Below are positions 1 to 11,192 of a stretch of DNA of 64,000 nucleotides, one piece after another. The notes below the pieces were generated by a model that did not search any database, was not told where the DNA came from, and saw only the letters and a program-made list of their open reading frames with translations. The position numbers and the translations under genes are program-made. Each line of letters opens with the position of its first letter. The stretch's first letter is position 1. Source of the DNA: Ambrosia x helenae (lineage: Eukaryota > Streptophyta > Magnoliopsida > Asterales > Asteraceae); assembly GCA_030844895.1 (NCBI GenBank), contig CM061231.1, positions 9,447,618 to 9,511,617 on the forward strand. The letters are read 5' to 3'.

Positions 1-473
1 GCTGTGATTGTGCCTGACCAACTGTCAGGTAATGAGGATAACAATAGACAAGCCTGCAATTCATCATCTATCTTAAAATTCACAGAAGACAAACGTGTCA
101 AATGTGATTTAAATAAATTAATATGCTCAGTAACAGAACTTCCCTCTTTCATACGAATATTGACTAACTCCCGAATCAGGAACACTTTGTTCGCAGGAGA
201 CGGCTTCTCGTACATGTCTGACAAAGCTTCCATAATCCCACGCGCTGTGGTTTGTTCCAGAATCTTGTAAGCTACATTCATGGAGAGAGTAAGCCGAATC
301 GTTGACTGTGCTTTCTTGTCAAGATTCGTCCATTCTTTCGTTATGGTCTCAGGGGGAGGGTCTAGTGCAACATCTAACTCCTTCTGTATAAGCAAATCCT
401 TGATTTGCATCTTCCACCAACCAAAATTCTTCCCATCAAATTTCTCTACCTTGACTTTTCCTTCTTCAGACAT
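1..473 (-). CDS. Copia gag polyprotein, N-terminal part (runs off the window)
   Basis: A continuous frame starts at ATG 473 and stays open to base 1, about 157 codons. It begins MSEEGKVKVEKFDGKNFGWW and continues with the WKMQIKDLL-type helix and a 'LSSLPDSWSG' block. These mark the UBN2/retrotran_gag region of plant copia elements, the capsid-forming part of the polyprotein. No stop or frameshift is seen, so this copy may be young. Zinc knuckle, protease, integrase and RT would lie upstream of the window. Confidence 0.85.
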   Translation of the reverse strand, partial: MSEEGKVKVEKFDGKNFGWWKMQIKDLLIQKELDVALDPPPETITKEWTNLDKKAQSTIRLTLSMNVAYKILEQTTARGIMEALSDMYEKPSPANKVFLIRELVNIRMKEGSSVTEHINLFKSHLTRLSSVNFKIDDELQACLLLSSLPDSWSGTIT

Positions 474-1103
474 TATCCTTTGTCTAAATATCTAGGAAAC
501 TAGCCAAATAAAATACCACTTCTAAACCACAAAAAAAAAGGACCCACACCAAAAAAAGTCAAACTTTTGACCAAACCTTTCTTGAATTTGTCGTTTGTTA
601 CTTCTTAAACCAATCAAGAAACATCCACCTTCTACTTTCACTATCAAAGCAACCAAATCCCACTTAGTTTTTCTATAAAGAAAACAAATACATCTTTGTA
701 TTTCTTCAAGAATGAAACGTGCTTTCAACCGAATCAGACAAACACTTTGTCCCTTGAATCGTGCTGCACAGCGGTAAGTAGAACCGAATTTGATTCTGCT
801 CTGATAAAAGACCGGGCGGTAGATGGTTAAGGTGCGGCGACAGAACCCTAAACGGGTCGGGGTTTGCGGCTGTGGGTGGGGTTATACGGTGGCTAGGGTG
901 ACGAGATGGGTGGATCTGTAACTGAAACCCTAAACGAATAGGGGTGACAGCAGCGCAGAAGGCGGGATCAGCTGGAGAGCAAAAAAAAAAACGTGGCTTA
1001 GGGTGGTGGCGGCGGAACCCTAGACGGTGGTCTAGGGTGGCGGCGGCGGCTGAGGTGGTTGTGTAATCGGGTATGTGTTCTTTCTGATCGATCTAGAGCA
1101 TGA
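474..1103 (-). other. Untranslated leader of the copia element
   Basis: This stretch between primer-binding site and gag ATG has no coding frame. It includes a block of 'CGGAACCCTAGACGG'-type repeats near 840-1060, where GGCGG and AACCCTA motifs recur. Leaders of this length are usual for plant copia elements. Confidence 0.6.
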
Positions 1104-1115
1104 GCTCTGATACCA
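1104..1115 (-). other. Primer-binding site (initiator Met-tRNA)
   Basis: The minus strand reads TGGTATCAGAGC, complementary to the 3' end of plant initiator tRNA-Met and used to prime minus-strand DNA synthesis in many copia elements. It lies between the LTR and the leader. Confidence 0.85.
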
Positions 1116-1117
1116 GT

Positions 1118-1368
1118 TGTTAGGATCGAAGAACACACATGCACACGAACACGAGTATTTACGTGGTTCGGTCTAAACTGACCTACGTCCACGGGGGCAA
1201 CTGGGGTATTCTTATTATTGAGTAATGCAAAAAGCTACAAGTACAAGAGATTATTTATAGGCCTAAATTAGGGTTAAAAACCCTATGCTAATCTTGCTCA
1301 ACAAGTTAATCATACTGGGCTTCAAAACGACTGGGCCTATAGGTGGGCTGAAGGCAACATCTCCAACA
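1118..1368 (-). repeat. 5' LTR of the copia element
   Basis: The LTR is bounded by TG and CA with short inverted ends (TGTTGG / CCTAACA). It sits two bases from the primer-binding site. The partner LTR is outside the window, so its age cannot be judged. Confidence 0.82.
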
Positions 1369-2277
1369 CCTTTTTTTATAAAATGAGTCCTTAAATGGCA
1401 AATGATACAAGGTCACATATACACACATATAAATACATCATGAAAAGAACAATGTTATTTTTTAATTATTATATTAATATACATAAAATCGAATAATAGA
1501 AATGAAAAGTTGTATAAAATATTCACATATGCAAATTAGATTCAGTTTCTATTAAATTGATTATATAAAGTGACACTAACTAGTTTCTATACAATAATTT
1601 CATAATTAGTAATATAAAATATTCACATATTCACATTGCATTATGATAATAAATTTTGATAAAAAAAATATTAAAGCGCATCATGTAGTTCAATTTCATA
1701 TGTCACACACACCGGATGAAGAGCACCAAGAAGTTGATTGTACATATCTATTGTACGATTCCTATACATTATAGGTATTTTTTTTTAAACTTTTAGTTAA
1801 GCTACAAACGATTTTTGTGGTATCTATATTAGAACGTCAGGTCGGAACTGACCCAACCCAAAACCGATATTTCATATAAATCTTGAATCGGAAATCGACC
1901 CACATATACAAAAAGGTTCTGTCATACGGTTTGTCCAGTTGGGTCACGGTTCCCATGGGTTGGAACCGCAAAATGCTCAACCGAAATGTTAACACTCAGG
2001 ACCTAAAATGGCGGACCTACAAATCTCTCAATCAACTAATATTTTTATTAACCTGTCATCAAAACATATACTTAAATCAATAGTAACATTTTGCAACTTA
2101 ATTTATTTCAACAATAGAAGATCACTTTAGGCATAAATTAAGGAATCAGTTTTTAAAACCGACCATCATACAACTTTCATGAGATGAGTGTTTTACTAAA
2201 TAAAAGAAACCAACTTTAAGTGCAAATACACAATAATATTATCATTCCCAAGCATCCTACTCACACTAATAATCATC
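1369..2277. other. Upstream region of the GDSL gene
   Basis: AT-rich DNA holding the promoter of the gene that starts at 2278. I see no confident TATA box at the usual distance. A GC-richer patch at 1838-2010 with repeated 'GGTTGGAACC/ GGGTCAC' words looks repetitive. No open frame here resembles a protein. Confidence 0.5.
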
Positions 2278-5200
2278 ATGGACTTCAATTTCATTTCTTC
2301 GAGAATTCCTGCAACTATCATGTTTTGTCTTTGTATTAATCTACTAGTTACTTCTAGTGTAGCAACCTTCAAGATGCCTGAAAATGTGACGATTCCAGCT
2401 GTGATAGCGTTTGGAGATTCGATCTTAGATCAAGGAAATAACAACTACATTCCAACGTTCATAAAGGCAAACTTCCCTCCATATGGAGCGAACTTTTTGG
2501 GTAGAAAAGCGACCGGAAGGTTCTCCAACGCCAAGACGCCTGTAGACTTGATCGGTATTTCTCCATAATGTTATTTGGCTAAGAAAGTTATATTTCATAG
2601 AGTAACATATAAGCATCCAGATTTTATTGCAAAAAACGAACATTTTAAAGGAGGACATCTTATTCTCATATGACATTAGTGTTGCCCAGGATTTAAATGA
2701 TTAATCAGAATAATTTGGATGGAAACAAAATTAAAGTGTGCGATTGCACATAACATATTGTGCTTTGACTTTTACCTATTTCACTTTCCTAAAATACATT
2801 ATAATTATAATAACATTAAGGGGTGTTTGTTTTTTCCAAATTACTCTTCATAGCCTCTTATATCTGCACGGTGTAGACCACACACAGATGTTTGAGTGTG
2901 CAACTTGTTTGGTTTTGAAAGACCTTTCCCTCAAAAACGTCTGCGAGTCCCTTTCTTGGTGTAGACCTTCTCCTTCTCCTTCTCCTTCTCCTTCTCCTTC
3001 TCCTTCTTCTTCGTCTTCTTCTTCTTCTTCTTCTTCTTCTTCTTCTTCTTCTTCTTCTTCTTCTTCTTCTTCTTCTTCTTGACAGGTGTGTAGGATTGAA
3101 ACCGCAACTTGAAGTTGCGAGTTTACACCAACTATGACAAAGTACAAAGTTTTCCCACTGTAGCAAAAACCCACTGTAGCACCCAACAAAAAGCATATTA
3201 AAGTAGCAAAAACTCAATGTAGCACATTAAGTCGTTGATCCTTCACCTTTGCTAGACATCTTTTTATTACCCAACAAAAAGCAGATTAAATGTTGAAAAT
3301 CTTTTGTAAAGTCGTTGTTTATTATTACCTCGTGTCTTGATTTCTGTTGATGAAGGGTGATTCAATTGGGGAAGAGACAGATGTCTAGAGAGGTGACCGA
3401 ACCGGTCACCCGAGATGTTGTGGTGGAAGGTAGTGGTTGATATAGGTTATCAGAATGGAGGATTAGAGATGGGTTGGTATTTGATGACAGTCACTGGAAC
3501 CGAAGACTGGCCGATCATAGAGACAGACGGAGGAACAAGGTCACCGATGCTAGAGTCAGTTTATCAGAACAGAAAGGGAGGAGGGTTAACCACCGGCGTT
3601 GGTCGTCGGAGCCGGTGACCCTCCGGTCATTCCATCCTTTCTTTCGATGCATACACAGTAAGTATGTGTGTACGTTGGGGCAGAATCCCGCAACTTGAAG
3701 TTGCGGGTTTATAGTACATGAATCCAAGTCAGCTCCTTTTGTCCAAGTCAGCTAAAACCATAACTTGAACTTGCGGTTTCACCATTTGCAAAAACACATT
3801 TCTAACACACACCATTTGCACAAAATTTCCCATTGTAGCACTAGAAAATAAAAAAAAATTCTCTTCTTTCTTTCTTATTTTTCTCCATCAGAACTCTCCT
3901 TCCTCCTCCCCCTTCTTCTTCTTCTTCTCCTCCTCCTCCTCCTCCTCCGCCCTCCTCCCTCCCATCGTTCCTCCTCCCACACTTCCAGAGTGAATCTGAT
4001 TGAATGGTTTTATGGTGGGTTAAGGTTATGGTGGTTTGTGGTGGGTTATGGTTATAGTACATGGGTTTTGATTGAGGAAATAATGAAATTTTTATCACCT
4101 ACACTAAAAGCAAAATATGTGTCTTATAATGCGTTTCATATACCAATATGTCTAATGTTTGTTTTTCATCACACTTGAACTAGCTTTTTTAACAATACCT
4201 GCACTCTGCAAGATTTTAATTCTCAATCTTTTGGTTTTAGAGCACACCACTTAACTACCATAATATCTCCTTAGATACAACCCCCTAAACTATTAAACCC
4301 TGTAAATCCATGTCAACTTAATTGATCTGTTATTTTATTTCAGCTGAGAAACTAAATGTTAAGGAGTATGTGCCACCATACTTGGACCCATTCATAGCAG
4401 ACAAAGATCTCATCACTGGTGTAAGCTTTGCCTCAGGAGCCACAGGACTTGATCCACTCACATCCACCATAAATGTATGCATGATGATGTATGCATTCTA
4501 AATATTATGTAAATAGATTGTAGTAGCTAGCAGCAATTAGTTAGTTGTATGAGGCGGTTAGTTTGTTAGATCTTACCACCTTTCTCTCTCATTCTAACTA
4601 TTATGCTTCTGATCTATTTCATCTCCAGTATCTTCTGATTTCTCTTCAATAGCTTCTTATTCTTATTTTTCTGTGTTTCGAGTACTCCTCATACAAATTC
4701 ATTTGTGCCTTATACATCTCCACGAGCCTTATTTAGTTATGGATCTGGGCCTACTGCTTCTGAATTTACTTTGGGATTGGGCTGGATCCCTGATCATCGA
4801 CGATCGACTACTGAATATTGTTTTTTTCTTGTGGCCGACCTTGTCAGTTGGAGTTCCTAGAAACAACACACCATTGCATCGTCAAGTATCCAGGCCTAGT
4901 ACCGAGCTCTTGCTCATAATGTTGTTGAGTTATGTTGGATTACTTACTTATTATGTGAGCTACACATTTCTTCATCTTGTTCACCCACTTTTTGGTGTAA
5001 CAATATTGGGGCTTCTTATCTCGCTACCAATTCAGTGTTTTATCATCACGCAAAACATCTTGAGATTGACTTAAATTTTATTTGGGATATGGTGTTAGCT
5101 TACACTTTGTGTGTTCGGGATGTTTCTACTAGATTGTAGGTTGTAGATATTTTCACCAAAGGGTTGACTTCAGTTCATTTTGATACTCCACGGCCCTATC

Positions 5201-5312
5201 TTCACGTTGTTGCACCCCGTTCAGCTTGAGGGGACATATTATGTATATAGATTGTAGTAGCTAGCAGCAGTTAGTTAGTTCTGAGGCGGTCATTTTATTA
5301 GTTGTTACCGCC

Positions 5313-5363
<51 letters not shown>

Positions 5364-8300
5364 ATATACACACACACATAAAGGAAAGGATGCATTGTAT
5401 TGGTCATGACAATGTTGCAGAAGTCGCTAGGCGCTTTTACTCTGTCGATTGGGGAGTTGCGAGTAGTCGGCCTAGGCGGGGAGTACCCAGGGAGGTTTTA
5501 TTGATTTTCCATTGTCGTGCCTTCGGGCGGGTGGGAGGTCAGGTTTTCCTTGAAACTGGTGGCTTAGTGGGTTCTGGCTACCCAACGCTACCTGTGGGCG
5601 GGCACCTAAGACGTATCTTCACCCAGGAACGTATAGGGGTGCTTTTGTAATCAATTGGTGGGTACTCCGGGTAGTCAGGACATCGTTTGTCGACCTTTCA
5701 AACAAAAGTAAGTAATAATGAATATTAATTATTTGGATTCATATGTTTGAAATTCATATAAAATCTACAAATAAAATAAAATTTTCTAAGATGATGGAAC
5801 TTTAATTAGGGAAATTGAATAAATAATTTGAGGTATTGCCCGAGTTTGACTGAGTCAAGCCCAAGTTTGACCAAGTTAAGCTAGAGTCTAAGTGATTCCT
5901 CCATAATTCCACCTAGTTAAAAATTTGACGAACTTGTCGATCACTCCAAATTCCGCTTATTCATGCCCAGGTTTGATTGATTCTGTCCAAATCTTGCCCG
6001 AGTTTGACTGATTTCGATTCCGGGTTATTGAGTTGGTGAAAATGGCCAAGGTGGAGACCCGATTCCCTATTCCAATCCGATTTCATGGCCGAGTTGGCCG
6101 AGTTTTACAACCTTGGGTCATGATATTACGTACATTCTATTCACTTTATGAGATGATATTCTTTACCTTGCTCACACAAAAATTTACTGGTACATTGCAT
6201 ACTAACATATATATATTTTGCTGACCATATAAACTAGATGGCCATACCAATGGTGGATCAACTCGAAATGTTCACAAATTACATTAGGAAACTTGAGATA
6301 TTGGTAGGCAAAGCAGAAGCCAATAATATTGTAAATAACAGCTTGTTTTTAGTAGCAACTGGAAGTGATGATTTCGTCGATGATTACTTTACCTACCCGA
6401 TGAGGAAAATTCAATATGATTTATCATCCTATACTAATTTTCTCATAGCAGAAGCTTCCACTTTTATACAGGTGAACTTATACTCCTTTGTTTGTGTGTA
6501 AAAGAATGGAAGGTTAACTAAATTACAAACCAATGATTAACTAAAACATAGGATTAACTTAAACGTATTCTGTTTAACTAGTAATGTTCACTTAAAAGTT
6601 AAAACACAACATTACAAGTAATGATTAATAATGAACTAATGAGCATGTTCGATATTTTGTAAACACAACTTTGTACTATTGTCCACTAATAGTAAAAGAA
6701 ATGGGTTAGTAAAAGAAATGGGTTGAGGATGTGGGTGAGGAAGAGATGATAACATGGATCCATTGTTAAGGAACATGTGATTTAGGATTTTGGCAGTTGG
6801 CATAAACTAGGAGGATAGTGTTAGACATAATATTATTAGTTTGGTAATTATATTTACCATATATGTGCGTGGCCCGGTTGTTCATGGTATATTTACAGTA
6901 AAATATATTAGGGTAACATTAGCTATAAAAAAATATTTTTCTTCTGTTGTATCACTATAGTCGTTGCTCATGTTATTATATATGAATGAGTGGCTCATGT
7001 TGCTTATGGTATAATTAGTGTAAAATAGAGTGGAGTAACAATAGCCATTAAAAAATCATTTTTCTTCTGTTGTAACACTATAATCGTTGCTCATGTTAGC
7101 ATACATGAGTGGCTCTTGTTGCTCATGGTATATTTAGTGTAAAATATAGTGAAGTAACATTAGCCATTAATAAAATTATTTTTCTTATGTTGTATCACTA
7201 TAGCCATATTGCCATGCCTCTTGTTCTTCCAATGTGTTTGGGTCAACCAGCAAATATTCAGGTCGTGTTCGGGTTCATATGTAGGACATGATTTTCGAGT
7301 TCGTGTATAATTTTCGGGCGAACCCGCCAACCCGCTGACCCGAACAATTTAGCACCCCTACTTACTACACACCCTATTTTAACCAACACATACAATTGTT
7401 ATTAGGCCACAGCCGGAACCGGACTTACAGCTATATATTGGGCAGCCCAATATATAGCCCAAATAGACATATAGACATATTTAATCAACTGACTTGATTT
7501 GTGTATTACTAAATTTCCAAAATAAACATATTAAACATATTGATGTTTTGTAAAATTTCATGATGAAAAATACTAAACCATGTATTCTTTTTGTGTTTGG
7601 CTTGTTGTTTTAAAGGAACTTCACAGACTTGGAGCACGAAGAGTATTTGTTATGAGTTTACCTCCAGTTGGGTGTGTGCCTACTTTAATAACTGTTAATG
7701 GAGGCAAAAATAGATCATGTTCAACAATGCATAACAATGCAGCTAAGTACTTCAACAAGAAACTATCTTCTGAGCTTCAATCTCTTAGATCCAGTAACCC
7801 TCCGGTAAATGTCGTCTTAGCTGACATTTACACCCCTTTACTTGACATAGTCAACAATCCGCAATCCTATGGTAATTCAACATTGTTTCTTTAAAAGAAA
7901 ATAGTTTGTTTCAAATTGGATTTGTTATAAAAAGTTGGTTACCCGCTAAGGTAGCGACCTTGGCTCCTTGAATTTCGCAATCTACAACAAACCATTGGTT
8001 TCGTCTTTTTGCTATTGAAGCTGCTGGTAGAGGTAGCACTTTGGTTCTTAACTTCGTATATTGCCACAAGTCCACAACCATTGGTTGTTATTTTGGCGAT
8101 TGAAGTCATTGGTTGAGAAAGCAACTTCACTTTTGCATAAACTATTGAAAGGTGAAGGCGCTATCTCAAAAAGTGACTTTGACAGCAAAAGACAAAACCA
8201 CTTTGTTGATTGTGAAGCTCAAGGAACTAATGTTGCTATCTTATATAGTTACCATTTCATTTTTCAAACACTTCCAAAAGAGCACCCAACTTATCGACAT

Positions 8301-8630
8301 TTGAAACCATCCTATTTCTAAAAATAGTCCTTTATATGATTCTTTCTTCTGAAAGATTGGTTTTGTTCACTTATCTTCATGACACTAAGAGATGTTTGCG
8401 TATGTGTGTTTGTGTCAATGTGACCAATTTTAGGATTTGAGATTGTGGACAGAGGTTGTTGTGGCACAGGAAATGTAGAAGTGAGTTGGTTGTGTAATAC
8501 ATTCGACGAGATGTGCTCAAATATCTCTAACTATCTATTTTGGGATAGTCTCCATCCCACGGAGAAAGGTTACAGGATCATCGTTGATTACCTTCTCGAA
8601 AAGTATGCTGAGGATGTGTTCCGCCTTTGA
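2278..8630 (+). CDS. GDSL esterase/lipase (EXL-like), five exons
   Basis: Exons 2278-2554, 4344-4474, 6238-6471, 7616-7871 and 8434-8630 join with GT/AG introns in matching phases to give 364 residues, normal for plant GDSL (SGNH) hydrolases. Residues 1-29 form a signal peptide, so the enzyme should enter the secretory pathway and probably the cell wall or apoplast. Block I is FGDSILDQGNNN with nucleophile Ser48. The oxyanion glycine lies in SFASGATG (about 120-127). Block III reads GSDD (178-181) where many relatives have GxND. Block V is DSLHPTE with Asp337 and His340. LGARRVFV and PPVGCVP are also family marks. The EXL (extracellular lipase) subgroup is the best fit; the substrate cannot be read. 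No stop or frameshift is seen, so it is probably functional. Introns 1-3 exceed 1 kb and are filled with repeats. Confidence 0.93.
2967..3080 (+). repeat. CTT/TCC-rich microsatellite in intron 1
   Basis: About 114 bp of CTTCTC repeats pass into a pure TTC run. It gives long poly-Ser, poly-Glu and poly-Arg readings in different frames, which are not genes. A second pyrimidine-rich tract lies at 3885-3970. Confidence 0.95.
3103..3708. repeat. Pair of short palindromes in intron 1
   Basis: CGCAACTTGAAGTTGCG occurs at 3103-3119 and within 3688-3708, both followed by GTTTA. A degraded third version, 'AACTTGAACTTGCGGTTT', is near 3762. The paired palindromes around 'TGTAGCA' rich DNA suggest termini or subterminal repeats of an old non-autonomous element inserted in the intron. 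Confidence 0.5.
4500..5400 (+). mobile_element. Collapsed copia remnant in intron 2
   Basis: Two diverged direct repeats, from about 4503 and 5240, share 'TAGATTGTAGTAGCTAGCAG' and the GAGGCGGT block, as LTRs would. Between them the plus strand encodes a decayed copia RNase H tail: 'NIGASYLATN', 'HAKHLEIDLNF' and 'VVDIFTKGLTS' near 5000-5180, with stops. A purine stretch TTGAGGGGA at 5227-5235 precedes the right repeat, as a polypurine tract should. Most of the element has been deleted. Confidence 0.72.
5310..5359 (+). repeat. (CT)n microsatellite
   Basis: A 50 bp near-pure CT run inside the right LTR-like repeat of the intron 2 remnant, followed by a short TATACACACA stretch. Confidence 0.95.
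5400..6130. repeat. Unclassified repetitive sequence in intron 2
   Basis: GC-rich words such as 'GTAGTCGGCCTAGGCGGGG' (5467) pass into a stretch of imperfect 'CCCGAGTTTGACTGA' and 'CCGAGTTGGCCGAGTT' repeats (5840-6110). The composition differs sharply from the surrounding intron. It looks like a transposon-derived block, but I see no terminal repeats or protein by which to name it. Confidence 0.45.
6862..7205 (+). repeat. About three copies of a 120 bp tandem repeat in intron 3
   Basis: The block 'TTTTTCTTCTGTTGTA', 'TCACTATAG' and 'CGTTGCTCATGTT' recurs with 118-123 bp spacing, ending near 6960, 7083 and 7201. Copies are diverged by scattered substitutions and small indels, so the array is old. 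Confidence 0.8.
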
Positions 8631-9225
8631 TGATCTCGCAATTCCATCACTCGGGTCGTACTCTTGGATAGTTGTTTTTGGATGGATACAAAACACTTTC
8701 ATTCAATAAGAGCTTCATGTTCAGGACCTTTTATAAAGTTTGTAACATTTTTTTTATAAAGTTTGTAATCTTTTATTTTGGTGTAAACGTAAAGGATTTT
8801 TCTTATCATGGTTATATGGATCGCTTTTTCTTTGTAGTGGTAATTTTGGTTGGAATCTTAATTCTCCAACCACATGTGTTTGAACAACCAAAATAACATA
8901 GGATGGAAGCACACAAAATAAATTTTAATAAATAATTGACCATACATACCAACATATTTTTTAGTTAACCAAAATAATCTCACTTTTGACAAAATTTATA
9001 GTTGTTTTTTTAAGAAATATCGGATTAAATAATCTCAACTATCGGATATTGGCCGCCACCAATCCCACCTTCATAAATCACTGTTGGCGGTCCAATCTAT
9101 TAACATATTTTCAATCAATGGTCTCATACTAACTAATAGTTAGTTTTTTTTTGTTTTTGCTGACGTGGACTGCCGCATAAGCAAACCACGTCATCAAAAC
9201 TGATGGTCCTAGACACTTCAGATTA
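8631..9225. other. 3' flank of the GDSL gene
   Basis: The 3' UTR and intergenic DNA. AATAAG at 8704 is a possible near-upstream poly(A) signal. A GC-richer patch at 9040-9110 ('GGCCGCCACCAATCCC') is unexplained. No gene is seen. Confidence 0.5.
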
Positions 9226-9701
9226 TGTTATACACGTACAAACCGATACCAGTTCTCGATTGAAATACACAAACACATGATGAAACAACAGATTTGATGA
9301 TCTGTTTTTGTTTTCGGATACACAAACACTCGCAAATAATGGACATGTAAGTCCAAGATCCTTCCCGGGTATCAAACAAACAATCGAGTGCGGAAAACAA
9401 GATTGAATGTGAAGAACAAAAGATTAAAACACAATGAAATCCCTTGTGTTGCTGCTTCACCTTGCACACAATCTCAAGGATTGTCTGGTACAAGGTGGTG
9501 GCTATAGTGTTACAAATGAAAGGTCATTCTAATGTCTATGATGTCTAACCCTAAAATGAACTAGAACAAAACGTTATATAGGGTCCACTAAAGCCTTGGC
9601 CCACATGGCCTAACCCAAGCCCAATAACTAAACTAAGCCCAATAATAATAAACTAGCTTGATAAAGACAAGCGTAAACCTACTCAATTACTGGGCCTTAC
9701 A
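9226..9701 (-). repeat. Copia-type LTR (3' LTR or near-solo)
   Basis: On the minus strand the block starts TGTAAGGCCCAG and can end at TATAACA. It contains a TATA-like 'CCCTATATAACG' and a transcribed-looking U5 half. Immediately upstream on that strand is 'CCTAAGGGGATAT', a polypurine tract, so this reads as the 3' LTR of a minus-strand element. The left boundary is less certain than the right. No intact pol follows at 9702-10300. Confidence 0.6.
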
Positions 9702-10446
9702 ATATCCCCTTAGGTTTATGTTGTCTTTATCATGGCTTAGTAGGAAGAAACTTCATTTCTTGATCTTCCAATCTTGGGTTCTTTCATCTTCTCTTGGAGG
9801 TAGCTTCACAACTTTAATCATCATCAGCTTTTGCTTGAACATCTTGCTAAAAGAGAACGTGAGAGGAGGATTCTCATAACTCTTTTCTTTGTCAATTTTC
9901 TCTTTCAAACAACTTTTTAGGTACTTCTTCACTTATACTTTCATTGTCAAAAGATGATTCACTTCAGGTATTTCTGACTCAGGTACATTTTCTCATTGAG
10001 ATGATTCATGCTTGTCAGCAACTGGAACTCTTTCATTCTTCATCAACCCCTGTTTCTTGATTCGAATCAAATTCTGCAAATTCTCATAATTTTGTAAGCA
10101 AACAATTGATATAACGGAGGGTCCAGTATATACATGAACACCAAGTACATCAGTGTACTTCAATTTTAAAATCTCAAAAACCTGAATTTTGTTCGAGAAT
10201 CGGTCAAATCCTCAAGAATGGTTAATTTTTATAAAAGAAAACAAACAAAAATAAACCTCAAACTATTTACACTGCATCTTTTTGTGAGAATCACGTGCAA
10301 GAAGATCATATCAGCTTCGTCAAACTATAACACACCGTTAGTATATTTGTTCTGATAAACTTATTAAAGTGCCAGAAAGCAGTCCAAGACGATTACGAGC
10401 ATCGTTTATCCACTTAAACAAACATACACACACGTCCTCAAGTCCG
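9702..10446. other. Internal debris next to the copia-type LTR
   Basis: Minus-strand DNA directly upstream of the polypurine tract (9703-9714). Short frames carry charged stretches but no recognisable retroelement domain. It is probably the decayed 3' interior of the same element. Confidence 0.4.
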
Positions 10447-10472
10447 ATATATATATATATATATATATATAT
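10447..10472. repeat. (AT)n microsatellite
   Basis: A 26 bp uninterrupted AT dinucleotide run in intergenic DNA. Confidence 0.95.
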
Positions 10473-10940
10473 CTTAATTTCTTAACGTGTGTTAGACCGA
10501 AATAACTGTGTGTCCCACATCATGACATACCCCCGCAATCAAGGTATGCACAAAGCTTCTGCATAACAGGTGAGTAAATTGCTGACATCTGTATGTTTTA
10601 CAAGGTCAATATTCATCCTAACCTTTACTCGCGGTGCGCCTTGTATACCCATTTCTACATTATTTCCCCCGATCTTAACCTATCAACTCAAAACCTTAAC
10701 CATTTACTCTGTCGTTTCTAATATCTTCTACATCATTCTCTCAATCCTCTCTAGATCTGTGTAATTCCTCTCTACCACATCTTCAAGGTACAATCTGTCT
10801 CATATTTCAATCTCTTTTCTTTATCATTGTATTCAAAATCTAAGTCAAAAAGATGTCATTGTATTATTTATCCATTAACAGACGTTTGGATTAGTGACGA
10901 TTGCTTTCTGGATTGAATGCAGAATTGACAGGTTATTAAT
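10473..10940 (+). other. Possible 5' exon and intron start of a disrupted locus
   Basis: Pyrimidine-rich leader-like DNA ('TCATTCTCTCAATCCTCTCT', 10732) ends in a good donor, 'TCTTCAAGGTACAATC', near 10790. The chromovirus target follows. An eL8 (L7a) remnant lies on the far side of that insertion on the same strand. I infer, without proof, that this was the 5' end of that locus. Confidence 0.3.
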
Positions 10941-10945
10941 TGCTT

Positions 10946-11157
10946 TGTTAGCTACAAATTGAGAAAGAATCAAAGAGAAGAGAAATACATCAAATCATAG
11001 CTGATTATTATTGATTATTCAATCAGTATTTATACAAACCACAATTACAATAATCCCGCCTAATCAACTAACTATAACAACCATTTAAACTGACGGAATT
11101 ACAATTCTACCCTTCATTAAACACAGTAAATGACCGAAATGCCTTTTCAGTGTAACA
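10946..11157 (-). repeat. 3' LTR of the chromovirus
   Basis: 212 bp, near-identical to the 5' LTR. On the minus strand it follows a G-rich polypurine tract (about 11161-11176, a run of 13-14 G then AAGATG). Confidence 0.95.
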
Positions 11158-11192
11158 CATCTTCCCCCCCCCCCCCAATATGATTCTTGTCC

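Larger units (their letters stand above)
1..1368 (-). mobile_element. Ty1/copia LTR retrotransposon, 5' part
   Basis: Read on the minus strand, a 251 bp LTR (1368-1118) is followed by a primer-binding site, an untranslated leader and an open gag that runs off the window at base 1. The LTR starts TGTTGGAGATG and ends CCTAACA. The primer-binding site TGGTATCAGAGC fits initiator methionine tRNA. That order is a 5' LTR retrotransposon end. The flanking bases at 1369-1373 (CCTTT) should be one copy of the target duplication; the other lies outside the window. Confidence 0.88.

Noticed and set aside
2848..3217. Long frames of poly-Glu, poly-Arg and poly-Ser
   Set aside because: They are the three readings of a TTC microsatellite inside a GDSL intron, without other protein features.
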